DNA of 32,500 bases from Novakomyces olei (GCA_016906335.1 JADEYG010000005.1:152501-185000); one strand, 5' to 3'; positions 22,857-32,500 are shown, numbered from the stretch's first letter. A program made the numbers and translations. Notes: a model not told the origin generated them from the sequence alone.

Positions 22857-23296
22857 AGTGGATCGGCTGTCGTCCGTCAGAATGTGTGTATATGTCGATA
22901 ATGATTGATATTACTTTTCATGCATTGTCTATATTTTTTGTAATTTAATGCGTTTATTTAGCCCATTGCTTGTTATAGATAGCAGATTATACTTTCAGGG
23001 TTAGGGTTAACATTGTCCGCAGTGGAAATTCGCTGTTACGATTGGCAGTCTAAGCAGCCGCTCATTTACTGGGCGATCGGGGAAGGACAGGCCAAATCTT
23101 ATTTATCCCACAAGGCATCGTCTATGTACATTCTAAAATAATGTGCTTTGCCAAAAACATTTACTCCATCATATCATTTCTATCCTTAAAATCGAGCAGC
23201 TGATCAATGCTAATTTAGACACAAGTCAACCATCATCTTCAGCTGCTATTTGGTATTGTACATTACCTATAATTTTCTTCGACATATACATAAAAC
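22857..23296. other. Intergenic region between NDOR1 and the MAPR gene
   Basis: 440 bp: 3' end of NDOR1 and promoter of the MAPR gene, with one telobox-like site. No gene seen. Confidence 0.5.
22998..23010. promoter_or_regulatory. TTAGGG-type motif upstream of the MAPR gene
   Basis: GGGTTAGGGTTAA, 142 bp before the MAPR start codon. A Tbf1/telobox-like regulatory role is inferred. Confidence 0.35.
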
Positions 23297-25456
23297 CTAC
23301 CAGGTCTCCTGTAAGTACCGCCCATGCCGCTCCATATTTAAAAGATACTCCGCCGCTGTAGCGGACGATAGATGGCCCTGACTCGCGAGCACAGTCGACA
23401 CTGCCTCTCGCACAGCATCAGGCATTCTTCCACTGCTTCCACACACGTATAAACGTCCTCTTTGCTGGTGTAAGACTCTATAAACATCGGCAGCATTGTC
23501 TATAATTGCATTTTGCACGTAGTATTTTTCCGGCTGATCACGAGAAAAAGCGGGAAACAGTTTCATCCAGCCTTGAGACGCGTAATGCTCCAGCTCAGAC
23601 CCAAACAGAAAATCGTAGGCTCGATTCCGATTGCCGCAGAATAAAAGAGTTTCAGCAGGAGGGAAATCCTTTGCAGTAGAAGCCCTGTCTTGTAATATAG
23701 CAAGCATTGGAGCAATCCCGGTGCCTGGTCCCACCAGCATCAGGGGTGTATTACTTGCAGGTGCCTTCATAGCTCCTCTATTAAGCGCGAGCCGTACAGA
23801 ATAACCCGGCTCCAGTGTCCTGATCCACCGCGAACAGACGCCCTCTCTTGGCCGTTGCAAGATAGTGCGATACTTGACCAGAGCTACAAGTAAATTTACG
23901 TGACCAGGGTGGGCGCTTAAACTGCTTGCGATCGAAAACTGCCTGGGTCTTAAGCGTGGCAGTACGTCAAAAATGTAGTCCAATGGGATTCGAACCGACG
24001 TCGAAAATTCTTCCAAGACTTCAAGTAGCGTTCTGCGCGGACGGGTTACGTAATCGAAATAGTCATCCTGGCCTTCGGCACTGCCCAATTCTTCCAATTT
24101 CTCCCGGTGCATTTCGTCCCCGCTGAAATGTGCAAGGTATTCAAACAATGATCTCTTGGGGATACATCTTAGATCAAAATAAAATTGACAAAGCGACGTT
24201 AGGGTAATAACGGGCCGGGGAAGGTCGTGTATCTTCAAGTCTGAGCTGGTCGATTGGACACGCACAGGCAGATGAGCAATGTCTTTCCAGCCCATAAGCT
24301 CAATGAAAAGAGCAACGTCTTCAACAGCATTTTCTGGGTAAAGAACAGCGATATCGCCCGGCCCGAAATGGACTGATTGTGGAAGGGTTAGAGTTAAATG
24401 CCGTACATCTTGCCAGTGGCGAGGATGCGTCACTCGAACATTTTGCACTACCACGCTTTTCATTGACGCATCAGCAAAATCATGGCTTGTGTTTTGGTAT
24501 AAATGGCTATTGGCTTCAGTCTCTCCAATCGTGACAATATGCTCGGGCGGCAGCAGTTTGTCTGTCGGGAAGGGTTTCTCTCCGGCCGGGAGAGGATCCG
24601 TTTTATCGAGCCGTTCCAAGAATAACTCTGACCAAATTCCCAACGTACCCTCCACCCTGTCATATTAGTCTAAGAACGTTTGAATTTGAAGAAATATAGA
24701 ACTAAGGAATATGAATGGTAAAGGCAAACTATTATTAATTGATATAGTTCAAAATGGATCGAATCAAATCAATTAATAAATCGATCAAAGTATGATCGAA
24801 GAGGTTAAGACTGCATTGACCATTTATACAGTCCTCTGTCTCAGTCATGTTTTTTTCTTCTTTTTTTTTCTTTTCTTTTTTGATCGTTTATGGTTCGTAC
24901 CCTTGTTCGTGTTGGTCGTCGCCTTCGCCACGGGGTATAAAAGTTGTCCCTCCCAGCTGGCCTACTCGTTTCTCCAATTTGCGAGCAGCCCAGTTAAATC
25001 TAGAGGCAATTAGCTCGTCGATAAAATGCGATTAATGCAATATTTTTGTTACTGTATTATGCATACTTTGGATAAGTAGAATCGCCAAGGCCGAATACGG
25101 TGAATGCTACTCTCGCAAATATCGGAGAAAGGCTTTTCCGTAAAAGCGAGCGCCAGAATTTCTGAAAAGCAAATTAGTTCAAACAAAATATAAAGCCGTA
25201 CTCGCGCATTCTCCGGAAAGTTGCCCTGCCCCGTGGTAGAGCATACGAAAATAATAAGCGTACAAGAATCGATAAGATCCTAAGAGTTAACATGACATGA
25301 AATAGCAAATACAATACTTACCAGAGTGAGATCATTCATACAGACCTGCCGCACATTTAGCCGCTGACGCACGCAAAAGCGGCGAAGACTGCTTGCGCAA
25401 TCTTCTGCATTTCCTGTTTCACTGCCGTACGCAATGAGCACAAGACTCTTGCGCAT
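23297..25456 (-). CDS. TAH18: NADPH-dependent diflavin oxidoreductase (NDOR1/Tah18)
   Basis: Passes electrons from NADPH through FAD and FMN to Dre2/CIAPIN1 in cytosolic iron-sulfur protein assembly. Five exons: 25456-25322, 25279-25202, 25161-25067, 24999-24901, 24656-23297; introns of 42, 40, 67 and 244 nt, all GT-AG and phase-consistent. The product is 588 aa (human NDOR1: 597). The flavodoxin domain has the FMN motifs YGSETGNAED, FVCSTTGQGNFPENA and FGLGDSTYPKFNW, with GEGDDQHEQG closing it. The large last exon carries the FAD-binding RPRQFSIASS, the NADPH-binding GPGTGIAPM and CGSSGRMPDAVREAV motifs, and ends in RYLQETW with the conserved C-terminal Trp. All four short introns lie in or next to the FMN domain. 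Confidence 0.95.
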
Positions 25457-26074
25457 GATCAGACAAATTTACATCTGATATCGAGCAAAAAAGGCGTATG
25501 ATTTAATTATATTAATGAAAATTATGATATTTTACATATATATGAATATTCACATATATGAGCAAGATCAGATAAAAAGCGCCCTTCAATTCGCTGACCG
25601 ATTGATTACCTTTTATTTTGTTGCGCAGGTCTTGCTTCGTTCAAAGGAAACAGTCTTGACGGTATATACAGTCTGCTGTATTCAATTGGCTACTATATCG
25701 TTTTTTGTTGCACGTAACAGCGCTGAAACGTTTCAAGTATCTGGTTTAATGTAATTTGTGTCGATAAAAAAACATACTAGTTGTGCAAACCTAACTTTTA
25801 TACGAGCGTATATTAATATTATATGTCGCTTATCAAGTCCAAAGCCAATTTAATCGAAAATGCATAATTCAGCCATTCTTCAAGGAATAAGCTGACAGTT
25901 GGATCTCATTTCTCTAAAGTTCCGTGCACTATTCTGTTGGCTTATGATCACCAAGATACCATTTACGGCAAATGCCTCCTTTCTAGATCTCAAATCCTTT
26001 TGAGCCAAAGTCCAGTTGCAATAAATCCAAACTCTCACGTAACAGGGTATTTCATAATAAAAATTGGTTTAAAT
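25457..26074. other. Intergenic region upstream of NDOR1
   Basis: 618 bp, AT-rich, holding the NDOR1 promoter and the 3' end of IMP4. No gene seen; ORFs at 25515-25754 and 25937-26182 look incidental. Confidence 0.5.
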
Positions 26075-26965
26075 TCAAATAGCCAAGACTCCACGTTTGT
26101 GCCTTTCAAGGTTCTTGAGTCGCCATTCAACATCGGCATTGCTGTTTTCTGCTGTACCGAGACGCATTTCGTAAAGTCTTAGATCAAACCTTGGACCTAC
26201 TTCCGCCAATTCGAGCGATTTCGGTCCAGTCTTTACATACAAGTGGTGTCGAAAAGATATGTAATCTTCGGTGTTTGAAAAGGTCACGACTCGAGGAGAA
26301 TCGGGTTTCGGTGAGGGGGGAAATAGGGCAGATAGCACTTTCTGCGTTCGTACGCCCAGACGGGAAGTCAGATTCTCAAAAATAAGATGTGGGTAAGCGC
26401 CAGAAGCAGTGCCTGCATTAGGAATATCGTGTCGCAGTACCACATTATGAAGGGAAAAGGAAACAGTCGGTCCATGAGGGAAGTGCGAAATCACAAGACC
26501 ATCTGGCTGGCCGCGATGTTCGTGTAATAGCACAAGATCAGTGACATCATTGGCCCTACAAGCGGCTACGATGTCACTAATAACGTAGTTTCCACGATTT
26601 ATACGGTGAGCATTTGGTACGACAAGACGCATTTCTTTTGCAAACTGATTTAATCGGGAACTCGGGTCACGACTCGTCGTAATCAAGACTTTGGGATCCC
26701 GTGTCCCAAGCGAATAATATTCGTCGTCCATGTCAGGCTCTGCCGCAGCATCATACTTATAATCGCGCTGAAGTTGCGTGTCATCCCGAATTTCGTGTGG
26801 CAGTTCTTTGTTCTCGTCCAACGATCGTTTAAGCAAAGCCCGGCGCTCCGCTAATCGGGCTTCCTGCAGTTGCTGTAATCTGTTGTGTAAGTACTGCCGC
26901 CGCTCTCGTGCTACCCGCCGGTTCTTTTACGATCAGTGTTAAGAGCGCAGTGAAAGCCTTACCAT
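26075..26965 (-). CDS. IMP4: U3 snoRNP protein IMP4 (Brix domain)
   Basis: Nucleolar protein of the Mpp10-Imp3-Imp4 complex of the small-subunit processome, needed for U3 pairing with pre-18S rRNA. The product is 283 aa (human: 290). The first coding exon is only the ATG (26965-26963); a 39-nt intron (26962-26924, gtaagg...taaaag) follows, then exon 2 (26923-26075). The junction gives MNRRVARERRQYL, matching the family start MLRREARLRREYL. The N-terminal basic coiled coil is followed by DDEYYSLGTRDPK and the Brix domain with ITTSRDPSSRL, NRGNYVISDIVAACRAND, LLHEHRGQPDGLVISHFPHG, VVLRHDIPNAGT, TFSNTEDYISFRHHLY and EVGPRFDLRLYEMRLGT. It lies head-to-head with eL19 across 651 bp. Confidence 0.94.
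26924..26962 (-). other. 39-nt intron directly after the IMP4 start codon
   Basis: GTAAGG donor abuts the ATG; a cactgat branch-like site and a taaaag acceptor follow. Without it the ATG would not reach the conserved N-terminus in frame. Confidence 0.8.
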
Positions 26966-27616
26966 CTTTGTGCCAAAGTCTTAAAAGTGCCGAATAAAAA
27001 ATTGAGAATAATTATTTATCATACTTATCTTCGCGCGCGCATCAAGCTATAATTTGTCCCATAAAAAATAAAACTTTGTCGTGTTGCGTATATTATGTGT
27101 TTGCTAGATTTAAAATTAATCGCCAGTCTGTGTATATTATAAACAGGAAATTCAGAATTTGTGCTGAACAAACACACATTACTTCATCATATATAGTTTG
27201 CAAATAATACGAAACAGGGATTGAATCATGGCGATTTAAAGTCTTTATAGTAAACAAGTGGTAAAAATTGTGTATGATCAATCTCGTTTATTCAACAGTT
27301 CAGTCCAAACAAAGTTTCAAACATGTATGTGGTCGGCGTAGACTCCATCCATGTTGTTGGCAGTTTTACTGTCCTCGAAATAATAAGCCTACTTGGTCTG
27401 GAGCAGGTGTAATATGTCGAGCTAGTAGTATACGTCGTTTGTATTGCCCGTAAAATACAATACAACAGAATTTAACAAGTTATGTTACTGCGATTTTGGA
27501 CAATATAAACACGATTTCCGCCACTTTCAAACCCTACCCTACAGTCACACGACCCAAAGCAAGAAAAACAGTAATCGACCCAGATTGTCTACACAAACGA
27601 CATATCGACCTCAGCA
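26966..27616. promoter_or_regulatory. Divergent promoter region between IMP4 and eL19
   Basis: 651 bp between start codons. AACCCTACCCTA at 27529-27540, 77 bp before the eL19 ATG, resembles the telobox/Tbf1 sites found at ribosomal-protein gene promoters in many fungi. No gene seen. Confidence 0.5.
27529..27540 (+). promoter_or_regulatory. Telobox-like site in the eL19 promoter
   Basis: AACCCTACCCTA, two overlapping CCCTA units. Consistent with Tbf1-type control of ribosomal protein genes; binding is inferred. Confidence 0.45.
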
Positions 27617-28255
27617 ATGGGTACGTTCAAGGTTCAAGATTATTGTTGCTAACAAACAGTCAATCTGCGTACACAGAAACGGCTGGCCTCAGCTGTGCTG
27701 AGCTGCGGCAAGCGCAAGATTTGGCTCGACCCAAATGAAATGACGGAGATTGGCAACGCCAACTCGCGTGCAAATATCCGCAAATTGGTCAAGGACGGCC
27801 TTATCATCCGAAAACCTAATGTTATGCACTCTCGCTTCCGTGTGCGTGAGGCTCATGCCGCTAAGCGCAAGGGTCGCCATACCGGCGCGGGTAAGCGCAA
27901 GGGTACTGCCGAGGCTCGCTTCCCTACTGAAGTTCAGTGGATGCGTCGCCAACGTGTACTTCGCCGACTTTTACGCAAGTATCGTGAGGCAGGCAAGATC
28001 GATAAGCACCTTTACCACAGTTTGTATTTGGCCTGCAAGGGTAACACGTTTAAGCATAAGCGTGCTCTTATTGAACATATTCACCGTGCCAAGGCTGAAG
28101 CCAACCGCAGCAAATTGATTGCGGATCAACAGGAAGCTCGCCGTGCACGTGCTCGTGCAGCACGTGAGCGCCGTGCCAAGGTGCAAGCGGAGAAAGTTAA
28201 CCAAGTGCTCAAGGCTGCTGATGCGGACAAGCCTAATCCGGATGAGGAGAAATAG
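27617..28255 (+). CDS. RPL19: 60S ribosomal protein eL19
   Basis: Large-subunit ribosomal protein of 199 aa. Exon 1 holds only ATG plus one base (27617-27620); a 39-nt intron (27621-27659, gtacgt...gctaacaaacag) follows; exon 2 is 27660-28255. The junction gives [20 protein letters not shown], equal in plan to the fungal start [11 protein letters not shown]. Further hallmarks: [66 protein letters not shown] and [16 protein letters not shown], then a basic, Ala/Arg-rich C-terminal helix that in the ribosome forms an intersubunit bridge. Codon use is more biased than in its neighbours (frequent CGC, CGT, AAG), as expected for a highly expressed gene. Confidence 0.97.
27621..27659 (+). other. 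39-nt intron one base after the eL19 start codon
   Basis: GTACGT donor, gctaac branch 5 nt before the cag acceptor. Its removal joins ATG-G to TC, giving Met-Val and the conserved NLRTQKRLA. Confidence 0.85.
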
Positions 28256-29504
28256 GCATAACAACCCTAACTGGCTAGTTTGGAAAACGTACGTGTCTGG
28301 AACGGAGCATTAAATGAATAAATCATTTCGAAAGGATTGCAGTGCAGAGTAGAGTGTAGTCGGGTTTGATTTGTAGGGTCTCGTACATGTTACTGTCCAG
28401 CGTCTGTGTGTATATTTAATACTTACTCGGATGTTGCACCATTATGAATACCTAGATGAATGCCTTGAAGCCGAACATTTTCCTTGCTCATTTTTTTGAA
28501 TTGAATCTGGCATTGTTATTGCATATGTTCGGCTTTTCATTTCAGTTTTGTGTTGATTTTGTTCTATAAAAACGTAGACATCTTATTTGTGCCATTCTGA
28601 GACTGTTTGATAATAAAAAGTGAAATAGACATATAGTATTATGAGAATGATGCGACGGCGATCAAACAAATATTCTATTTGGACGATATTCATTTTGGCC
28701 TTGATCTGACTCCTGTGTTGGTATCCGGCTTAGCTGGAATTCTTTGATCGCAACTTTAATTGGACTTCTACAGGTTTGCCTATTCACGTGGCGACATGCG
28801 TATTTCAAATTCTTATGATTCACTGTATTCGTTAGAGGGGGAGAAAAAAAAGGCTATTTTAGGGTTCTAGCTATTTAACTCTCGTCCATTACAGAATTGC
28901 ATTGTAAGATTGAAAACATAAACGAATAACACTAGCTTTAAGACCGCAATTTATGTTTAAAGGGACTTTTCAATATTCGTGTATTGCATTATCTAAATAT
29001 CTAGATACATTTTGTGTGCAAAGTGCCAAGTAAACCGAAAAACTGTTAATTCTTTCGCCAACCGTAAAAGATGTCTCGAGTATTACTAGAGCATAAGCGG
29101 CCGATACAACTACGACTAGTGCATCTATTTGCAAGCCGTATAAAGCCATAGCCGAAGTGAATTCGTCGGCCCCTTAATATAATTTATTTAGTGCTTTAGG
29201 ATCGGCGTAAAATAAGTGATCAATATTTGAAAATAACTTTGGCTTTATTTTTTGACATTATTATGGATCAGTGAGCGCATAATAATCCACACAAATTAGT
29301 GTTGTTTGCCACTCGACCAAAGCCAACAGAGGCGCCCGGCGCATACAACTTGGTTACTATACAGACGGCTGGTTTCCTGGCAGCTGCAGGGTCAGGCAGA
29401 TGGGCAGATTAGCCTTGGGCTGAGTTCAGCATTGAGCTACAAGCACTGATCCCTGTCTGCGAGTTTTTGGCAAAAAGATACCCAAAGTTTGGGGTTCAAT
29501 AATA
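28256..29504. other. Intergenic region between eL19 and PIG-Y-like gene
   Basis: About 1.25 kb. It starts with an AACCCTAA motif (28263-28270) in the eL19 3' region. Most is AT-rich. A GC-richer patch at about 29290-29440 is open in one frame (reading TRPKPTEAPGAYNL, then VTIQTAGFLAAAGSGRW) and could be an unrecognised exon or a leader; no family recognised. Confidence 0.4.
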
Positions 29505-30068
29505 ATGGCTTCTGCTTCTTATACGGCGCGATTCTCGCCTCCAATGCCCTCACTGTCCTACACTGAACCGAGCCCTTGGCGCCGTGGAGAGGAGCAATCG
29601 TGGTTTATACCTGACGCGACGGCTGCCCGTCGCCAGCACGAGATTTCGCCACAGCAGCGCAAGTTGCGAAGACTCAAAGTGGGTCCCGTCGCGCCTTCGT
29701 CGGACGTTATTGGAGTCTATCTGAAGATGCTGATCAAAGCAGTCTCGACCTTATTGCCTTTGAAGACCTTGCTTATACGCGTAAATGGGGCTACGCACTG
29801 ATCCTTATCTCTTAGACTGCTTTTGTCCTTGGGTTTGGTGCTGTTACAGGCGCGTGGAAGGCTGCCTTTCATGGATTTGACTGGCAGCCGCCTTCGCTTG
29901 ATAGTTTTGGTACGCTTGAGCCAAGTAAGGGAGTAGGGCGAAAATGTTATGGACGGATACTATCCTTGCCTCGTAATCCTTTCGCTTGCCGTAGTTGTAT
30001 GGACATGGGCTCTCATGAATTGGCTCGGTTTGAAATATTTCCGGCACAGCCCAAGCAATACTTATTAG
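29505..30068 (+). CDS. PIG-Y-like GPI-GlcNAc transferase subunit, gene model unsettled
   Basis: Candidate small subunit of the ER enzyme that starts GPI-anchor synthesis. The best evidence is the C-terminal segment YYPCLVILSLAVVVWTWALM then NWLGLKYFRHSPSNTY (29955-30068), which resembles human PIG-Y (WTWMGIKLFRHN) in hydrophobic helix and closing motif. A first hydrophobic stretch, TAFVLGFGAVTGAW (29816-29857), is preceded in the same frame by LAYTRKWGYALILIS and a TAG. The N-terminus from the ATG at 29505 is Ser/Pro-rich and in another frame. A 35-nt intron (29781-29815) can join it to the first helix, but no GT-AG pair joins the first to the second helix in frame. The locus may be a decaying gene, contain sequence errors, or be spliced in a way I cannot see. 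Confidence 0.45.
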
Positions 30069-30947
30069 ACTGCGACTCAAGGGGATGCCAGCTATCATTT
30101 TGCCTTCGGCTTTAACTTTTCAATAAAACATTTTCCTCCTTTACGATCGAAAAACTGGTTCCGCTTTATCCTTTGTGAGAAAAATGGCATAGGTTTTGGG
30201 TTCACTCGAATTTTAAGATTTGGTTCTTTTTCTTTTTGTCATTGAACAACTAATTATTTTACTACAGGTAATGGAAACGTCTCCGACTTGCTCTGCGCAC
30301 GTGGAATTACAATTGGGTGACGATGGATGATGATTTTGGTGTATACTTATTTGTTTGTTTGCTTTGCGTTATAATTTATTATCACATTCATATTCTTATT
30401 GAGACGGGTGGTATAATAAGTGCTGCTTTTAGCGTTGGGAATAAAAATTATGTTCAAGACATAGAGATGCCTTGTCCGCCCGTGCGCGCTCGCGATTGAA
30501 CTACGAATCAAACAGCAAACAATTCAATTATGTTTGATAAGATTTGTTTGTTTTAAACATGTAGGTTGAGTTGAGATTAAAAGTTGAAAATGGACTATTT
30601 TCATTGTAATGAAACGGGAATCTACTACATTACTGTTGAAGAATGATTGACTTTAAAATTGTGATTAAGCATCAACCCAATGTTATGAATCTGCAGCTGT
30701 TTGCTCGCATCTGGAAATTTGCGATCTTGGGCAGTAAATTCAGGTCACGGCAGCCGATCCTTCGGATGCTTTTTGCGGCTTTGAGACAAGGCAGAATAGT
30801 TGCTATGAAAGAATATGAGAAAGAATCTTATTCTGAGATGCTTCACGTCTCAGCGCGTGACTGAATCACTCAAAAGCAGCATTTGGGTTTACAGCCATTT
30901 CACTATTAATACTGAAGCTCGCATGATCTAGAGGTATTTTAGGCATC
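30069..30947. other. Intergenic region upstream of the I9-domain gene
   Basis: About 880 bp. ORFs at 30317-30499 and 30643-30864 show no recognisable domain and no splice context that supports them; treated as non-coding. Confidence 0.4.
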
Positions 30948-31553
30948 ATGCGACTAAAGACCTTTCTCTATAAGGCACTGTGCCTCTGTGCAATCCTACA
31001 CGGAGCAAAATGTCTTCCGGCAGGTACCATTTACACGAGGGACGCACCAGGTAAAATAGTTGCGCATTTCGCAATAATGTTCTTGTTGACGCTTTGTGCA
31101 GAAGTATCGGAAGTCTTTGTCGTTAAGCATAATATGTCGCATAGTGAATTGCAGACGCAATTTGCTTCAATATTGTAACCAACATTTCTGCACCTTATTT
31201 CTTATCTTGTAGCCACTATCAATGTATCTCCACTATATCAAATGCTGGAGGGTCAATTTTACACGAGTTTAAATTTCTGTTTAAGTAAGGCATTTCACAT
31301 CAACATTTGATTGCTCAATGAATCCTTTTCTTTGTTTACCTATTTTCTTAGAGGGTTTGCTGCCGAAGCACCATTTGCTTCATTTGCATCATTGGAAGAA
31401 CGCTACTCGCCTGCTTTAACATTCGAGTTGTCCACACGTTCAGAAGGTATGAACCGTTTACTTTCCAAATTACCTTTTGACTGATCGAATGTACGTGGAA
31501 ATAAAGTGGCCCATTTCATTTCACTGGATGGCTTTTTGAGTCAAATAAAGTGA
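30948..31553 (+). CDS. Small secreted inhibitor I9-domain protein
   Basis: Predicted 129-aa secreted protein made of a signal peptide (MRLKTFLYKALCLCAILHG) and a single propeptide/inhibitor I9 domain, the fold that chaperones and inhibits subtilisin-family proteases. Five exons: 30948-31050, 31102-31174, 31213-31284, 31352-31446, 31507-31553; introns of 51, 38, 67 and 60 nt are GT-AG and the phases agree at all junctions. I9 features are the strand EVFVVKHNMSHSELQTQF, the central HEFKFLFKGFAAEAP (compare the family FKGFAA block) and the closing EVAHFISLDGFLSQIK (compare EVxxIExDGxLSQ). No subtilase catalytic domain follows; the frame ends in TGA. It may be a stand-alone inhibitor, as yeast Pbi2 is but with a signal peptide, or the remains of a protease gene. 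The first intron is a multiple of three and could be retained. Confidence 0.6.
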
Positions 31554-32500
31554 TGTCTTTTTCACGACTAAAATGAGCTCAAATACGGCGCAAGCAGAAT
31601 TGAAAGGCCAGCCTGCAGAAATAGATATACACGGGATTAAAATACAAACACAGAGAGAGCTTTCTTAGCGCGTTTTTCTAATACAATATATAGTTTTTTG
31701 GTTTATTTTTTTGGACTGTATTGCTATTTTCTAGACAAATTGAGGTAAAACGTACTCAGCAAACGTGCATGCTATAGGACAGATTCTGATTAAGGTCATT
31801 TTGTCATGAATGTACTTTTAACGCAAATGAGTATGTAACGTTCAGGAACCGGAAATATTCGAGCTGCTACTAATACATCGTCCGTGTTTGCCCCTTGTGC
31901 ATTTTATCTTCATTCCTAAAGTCAAGAGTTTTACTCTAGCCTTTTAGACTGTATCGTCTTCGCATCATTTACGTAATGCTCCGCTTATGTTTGTTCCTGC
32001 GACTCTGTCTTGCTACATCGGAGAGCTACAAATTTTTTGATGTTCGGACAATATAATTAATAAAACATCTAATTATGATATAGAATTCAAAATTACTGTT
32101 ATGGTGTAAAGTAAGTTTCAACAACATCCCTCTACAAGACGAAGGCAAGACGAAATGGAAAACGCAATAATAAATTTGCGGTTTCACAGAAGTAGGTTTG
32201 TATTTGATCTTAATTTTGTCGCTCCTGTCAAGCCATTGAGCTTGCTGGAGATTGCCTCGCAGGAGGTCTTGAGCAGATTTATGTTGGCGAGAATAGCGTC
32301 TACGGAGGCAAGTTCGGTCACAGGGTCCGCTCAAAAGCAGATTAATTCTTCATTTTTCTGCTGAAAAGTCCAGTTGCTGCAATGCGCAGCAGATGGCAAT
32401 GATGAGCTCTGAAGATTGATAGCCGATGGCTAGCATTATGAAAGAGTGAGTCGGGAGTACGCACAAACAAGCATCCGTCGGCGAAAGCACGATGTGGCAT
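31554..32500. other. Right-end region with ambiguous coding
   Basis: AT-rich to about 32150. From 32155 both strands are open: on + an ORF to 32364, on - a helical stretch (VTELASVDAILANINLLKTS, then CEAISSKLNGLTG, about 32325-32228) and another near 32436-32350 (SSELIIAICCALQQLDFSAEK). I could not join them by canonical splice sites. A minus-strand coiled-coil gene entering from the right is possible. Confidence 0.3.

Noticed and set aside
23975-23995. tRNA B-box-like sequence (GGTTCGAATCC on the minus strand)
   Set aside because: It lies inside conserved NDOR1 coding sequence (VRIPLDYIF), with no A box or cloverleaf around it.
28640-28710. Possible C/D snoRNA (ATGATGC and CTGA about 60 nt apart)
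   Set aside because: The C box is imperfect and I see no terminal stem; too weak to call.
1-32500. A new defence, mobile or viral system
   Set aside because: No transposase, integrase, reverse transcriptase, capsid, terminal repeats or array structure was seen; the genes are ordinary fungal families.

Overview
This is a compact, intron-rich fungal nuclear locus. The fungal signs are a PDR-type ABCG transporter with the degenerate Walker A GKPGSGCST, a Yap-like bZIP basic region (NRVAQRAYRER), fungal-style Mediator subunit 18, a penicillin acyltransferase-like enzyme and a BNA7-type kynurenine formamidase. Introns are GT-AG and often only 35-70 nt, with a CTAAY-like branch site usually 5-15 nt before the AG. 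I cannot place the species. Fifteen protein genes can be supported. No rRNA, tRNA, CRISPR array, transposon or viral element was recognised.

Layout, left to right: PDR/ABCG transporter (-, cut by the left edge); RBM5/RBM10-like splicing factor (+) converging on the ESCRT protein CHMP5/Vps60 (-); bZIP transcription factor (+); phosphoinositide phospholipase C (+); DCAF11-like WD40 protein (+); penicillin acyltransferase-like Ntn hydrolase (-); Mediator subunit 18 (+) converging on kynurenine formamidase (-); MAPR/Dap1 heme protein (-); diflavin reductase NDOR1/Tah18 (-); IMP4 (-), head-to-head with ribosomal protein eL19 (+); a PIG-Y-like membrane protein (+, model unsettled); and a small secreted inhibitor I9-domain protein (+). 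The last 0.9 kb has ambiguous coding on both strands.

The genes are mostly unrelated housekeeping functions. Two neighbour pairs may be meaningful: IMP4/eL19 (ribosome assembly and ribosome, divergent, each with a 39-nt intron at the start codon) and Dap1/NDOR1 (heme and electron-transfer chemistry, same strand).

Intergenic DNA is AT-rich, with pentanucleotide arrays beside promoters, an 18-bp minisatellite between convergent genes, a T27 tract, and short TTAGGG-type motifs upstream of several genes. Three genes (RBM5-like, Med18, PIG-Y-like) can be read only with unusually short introns or with interrupted frames. These are the main places where the gene models are doubtful.
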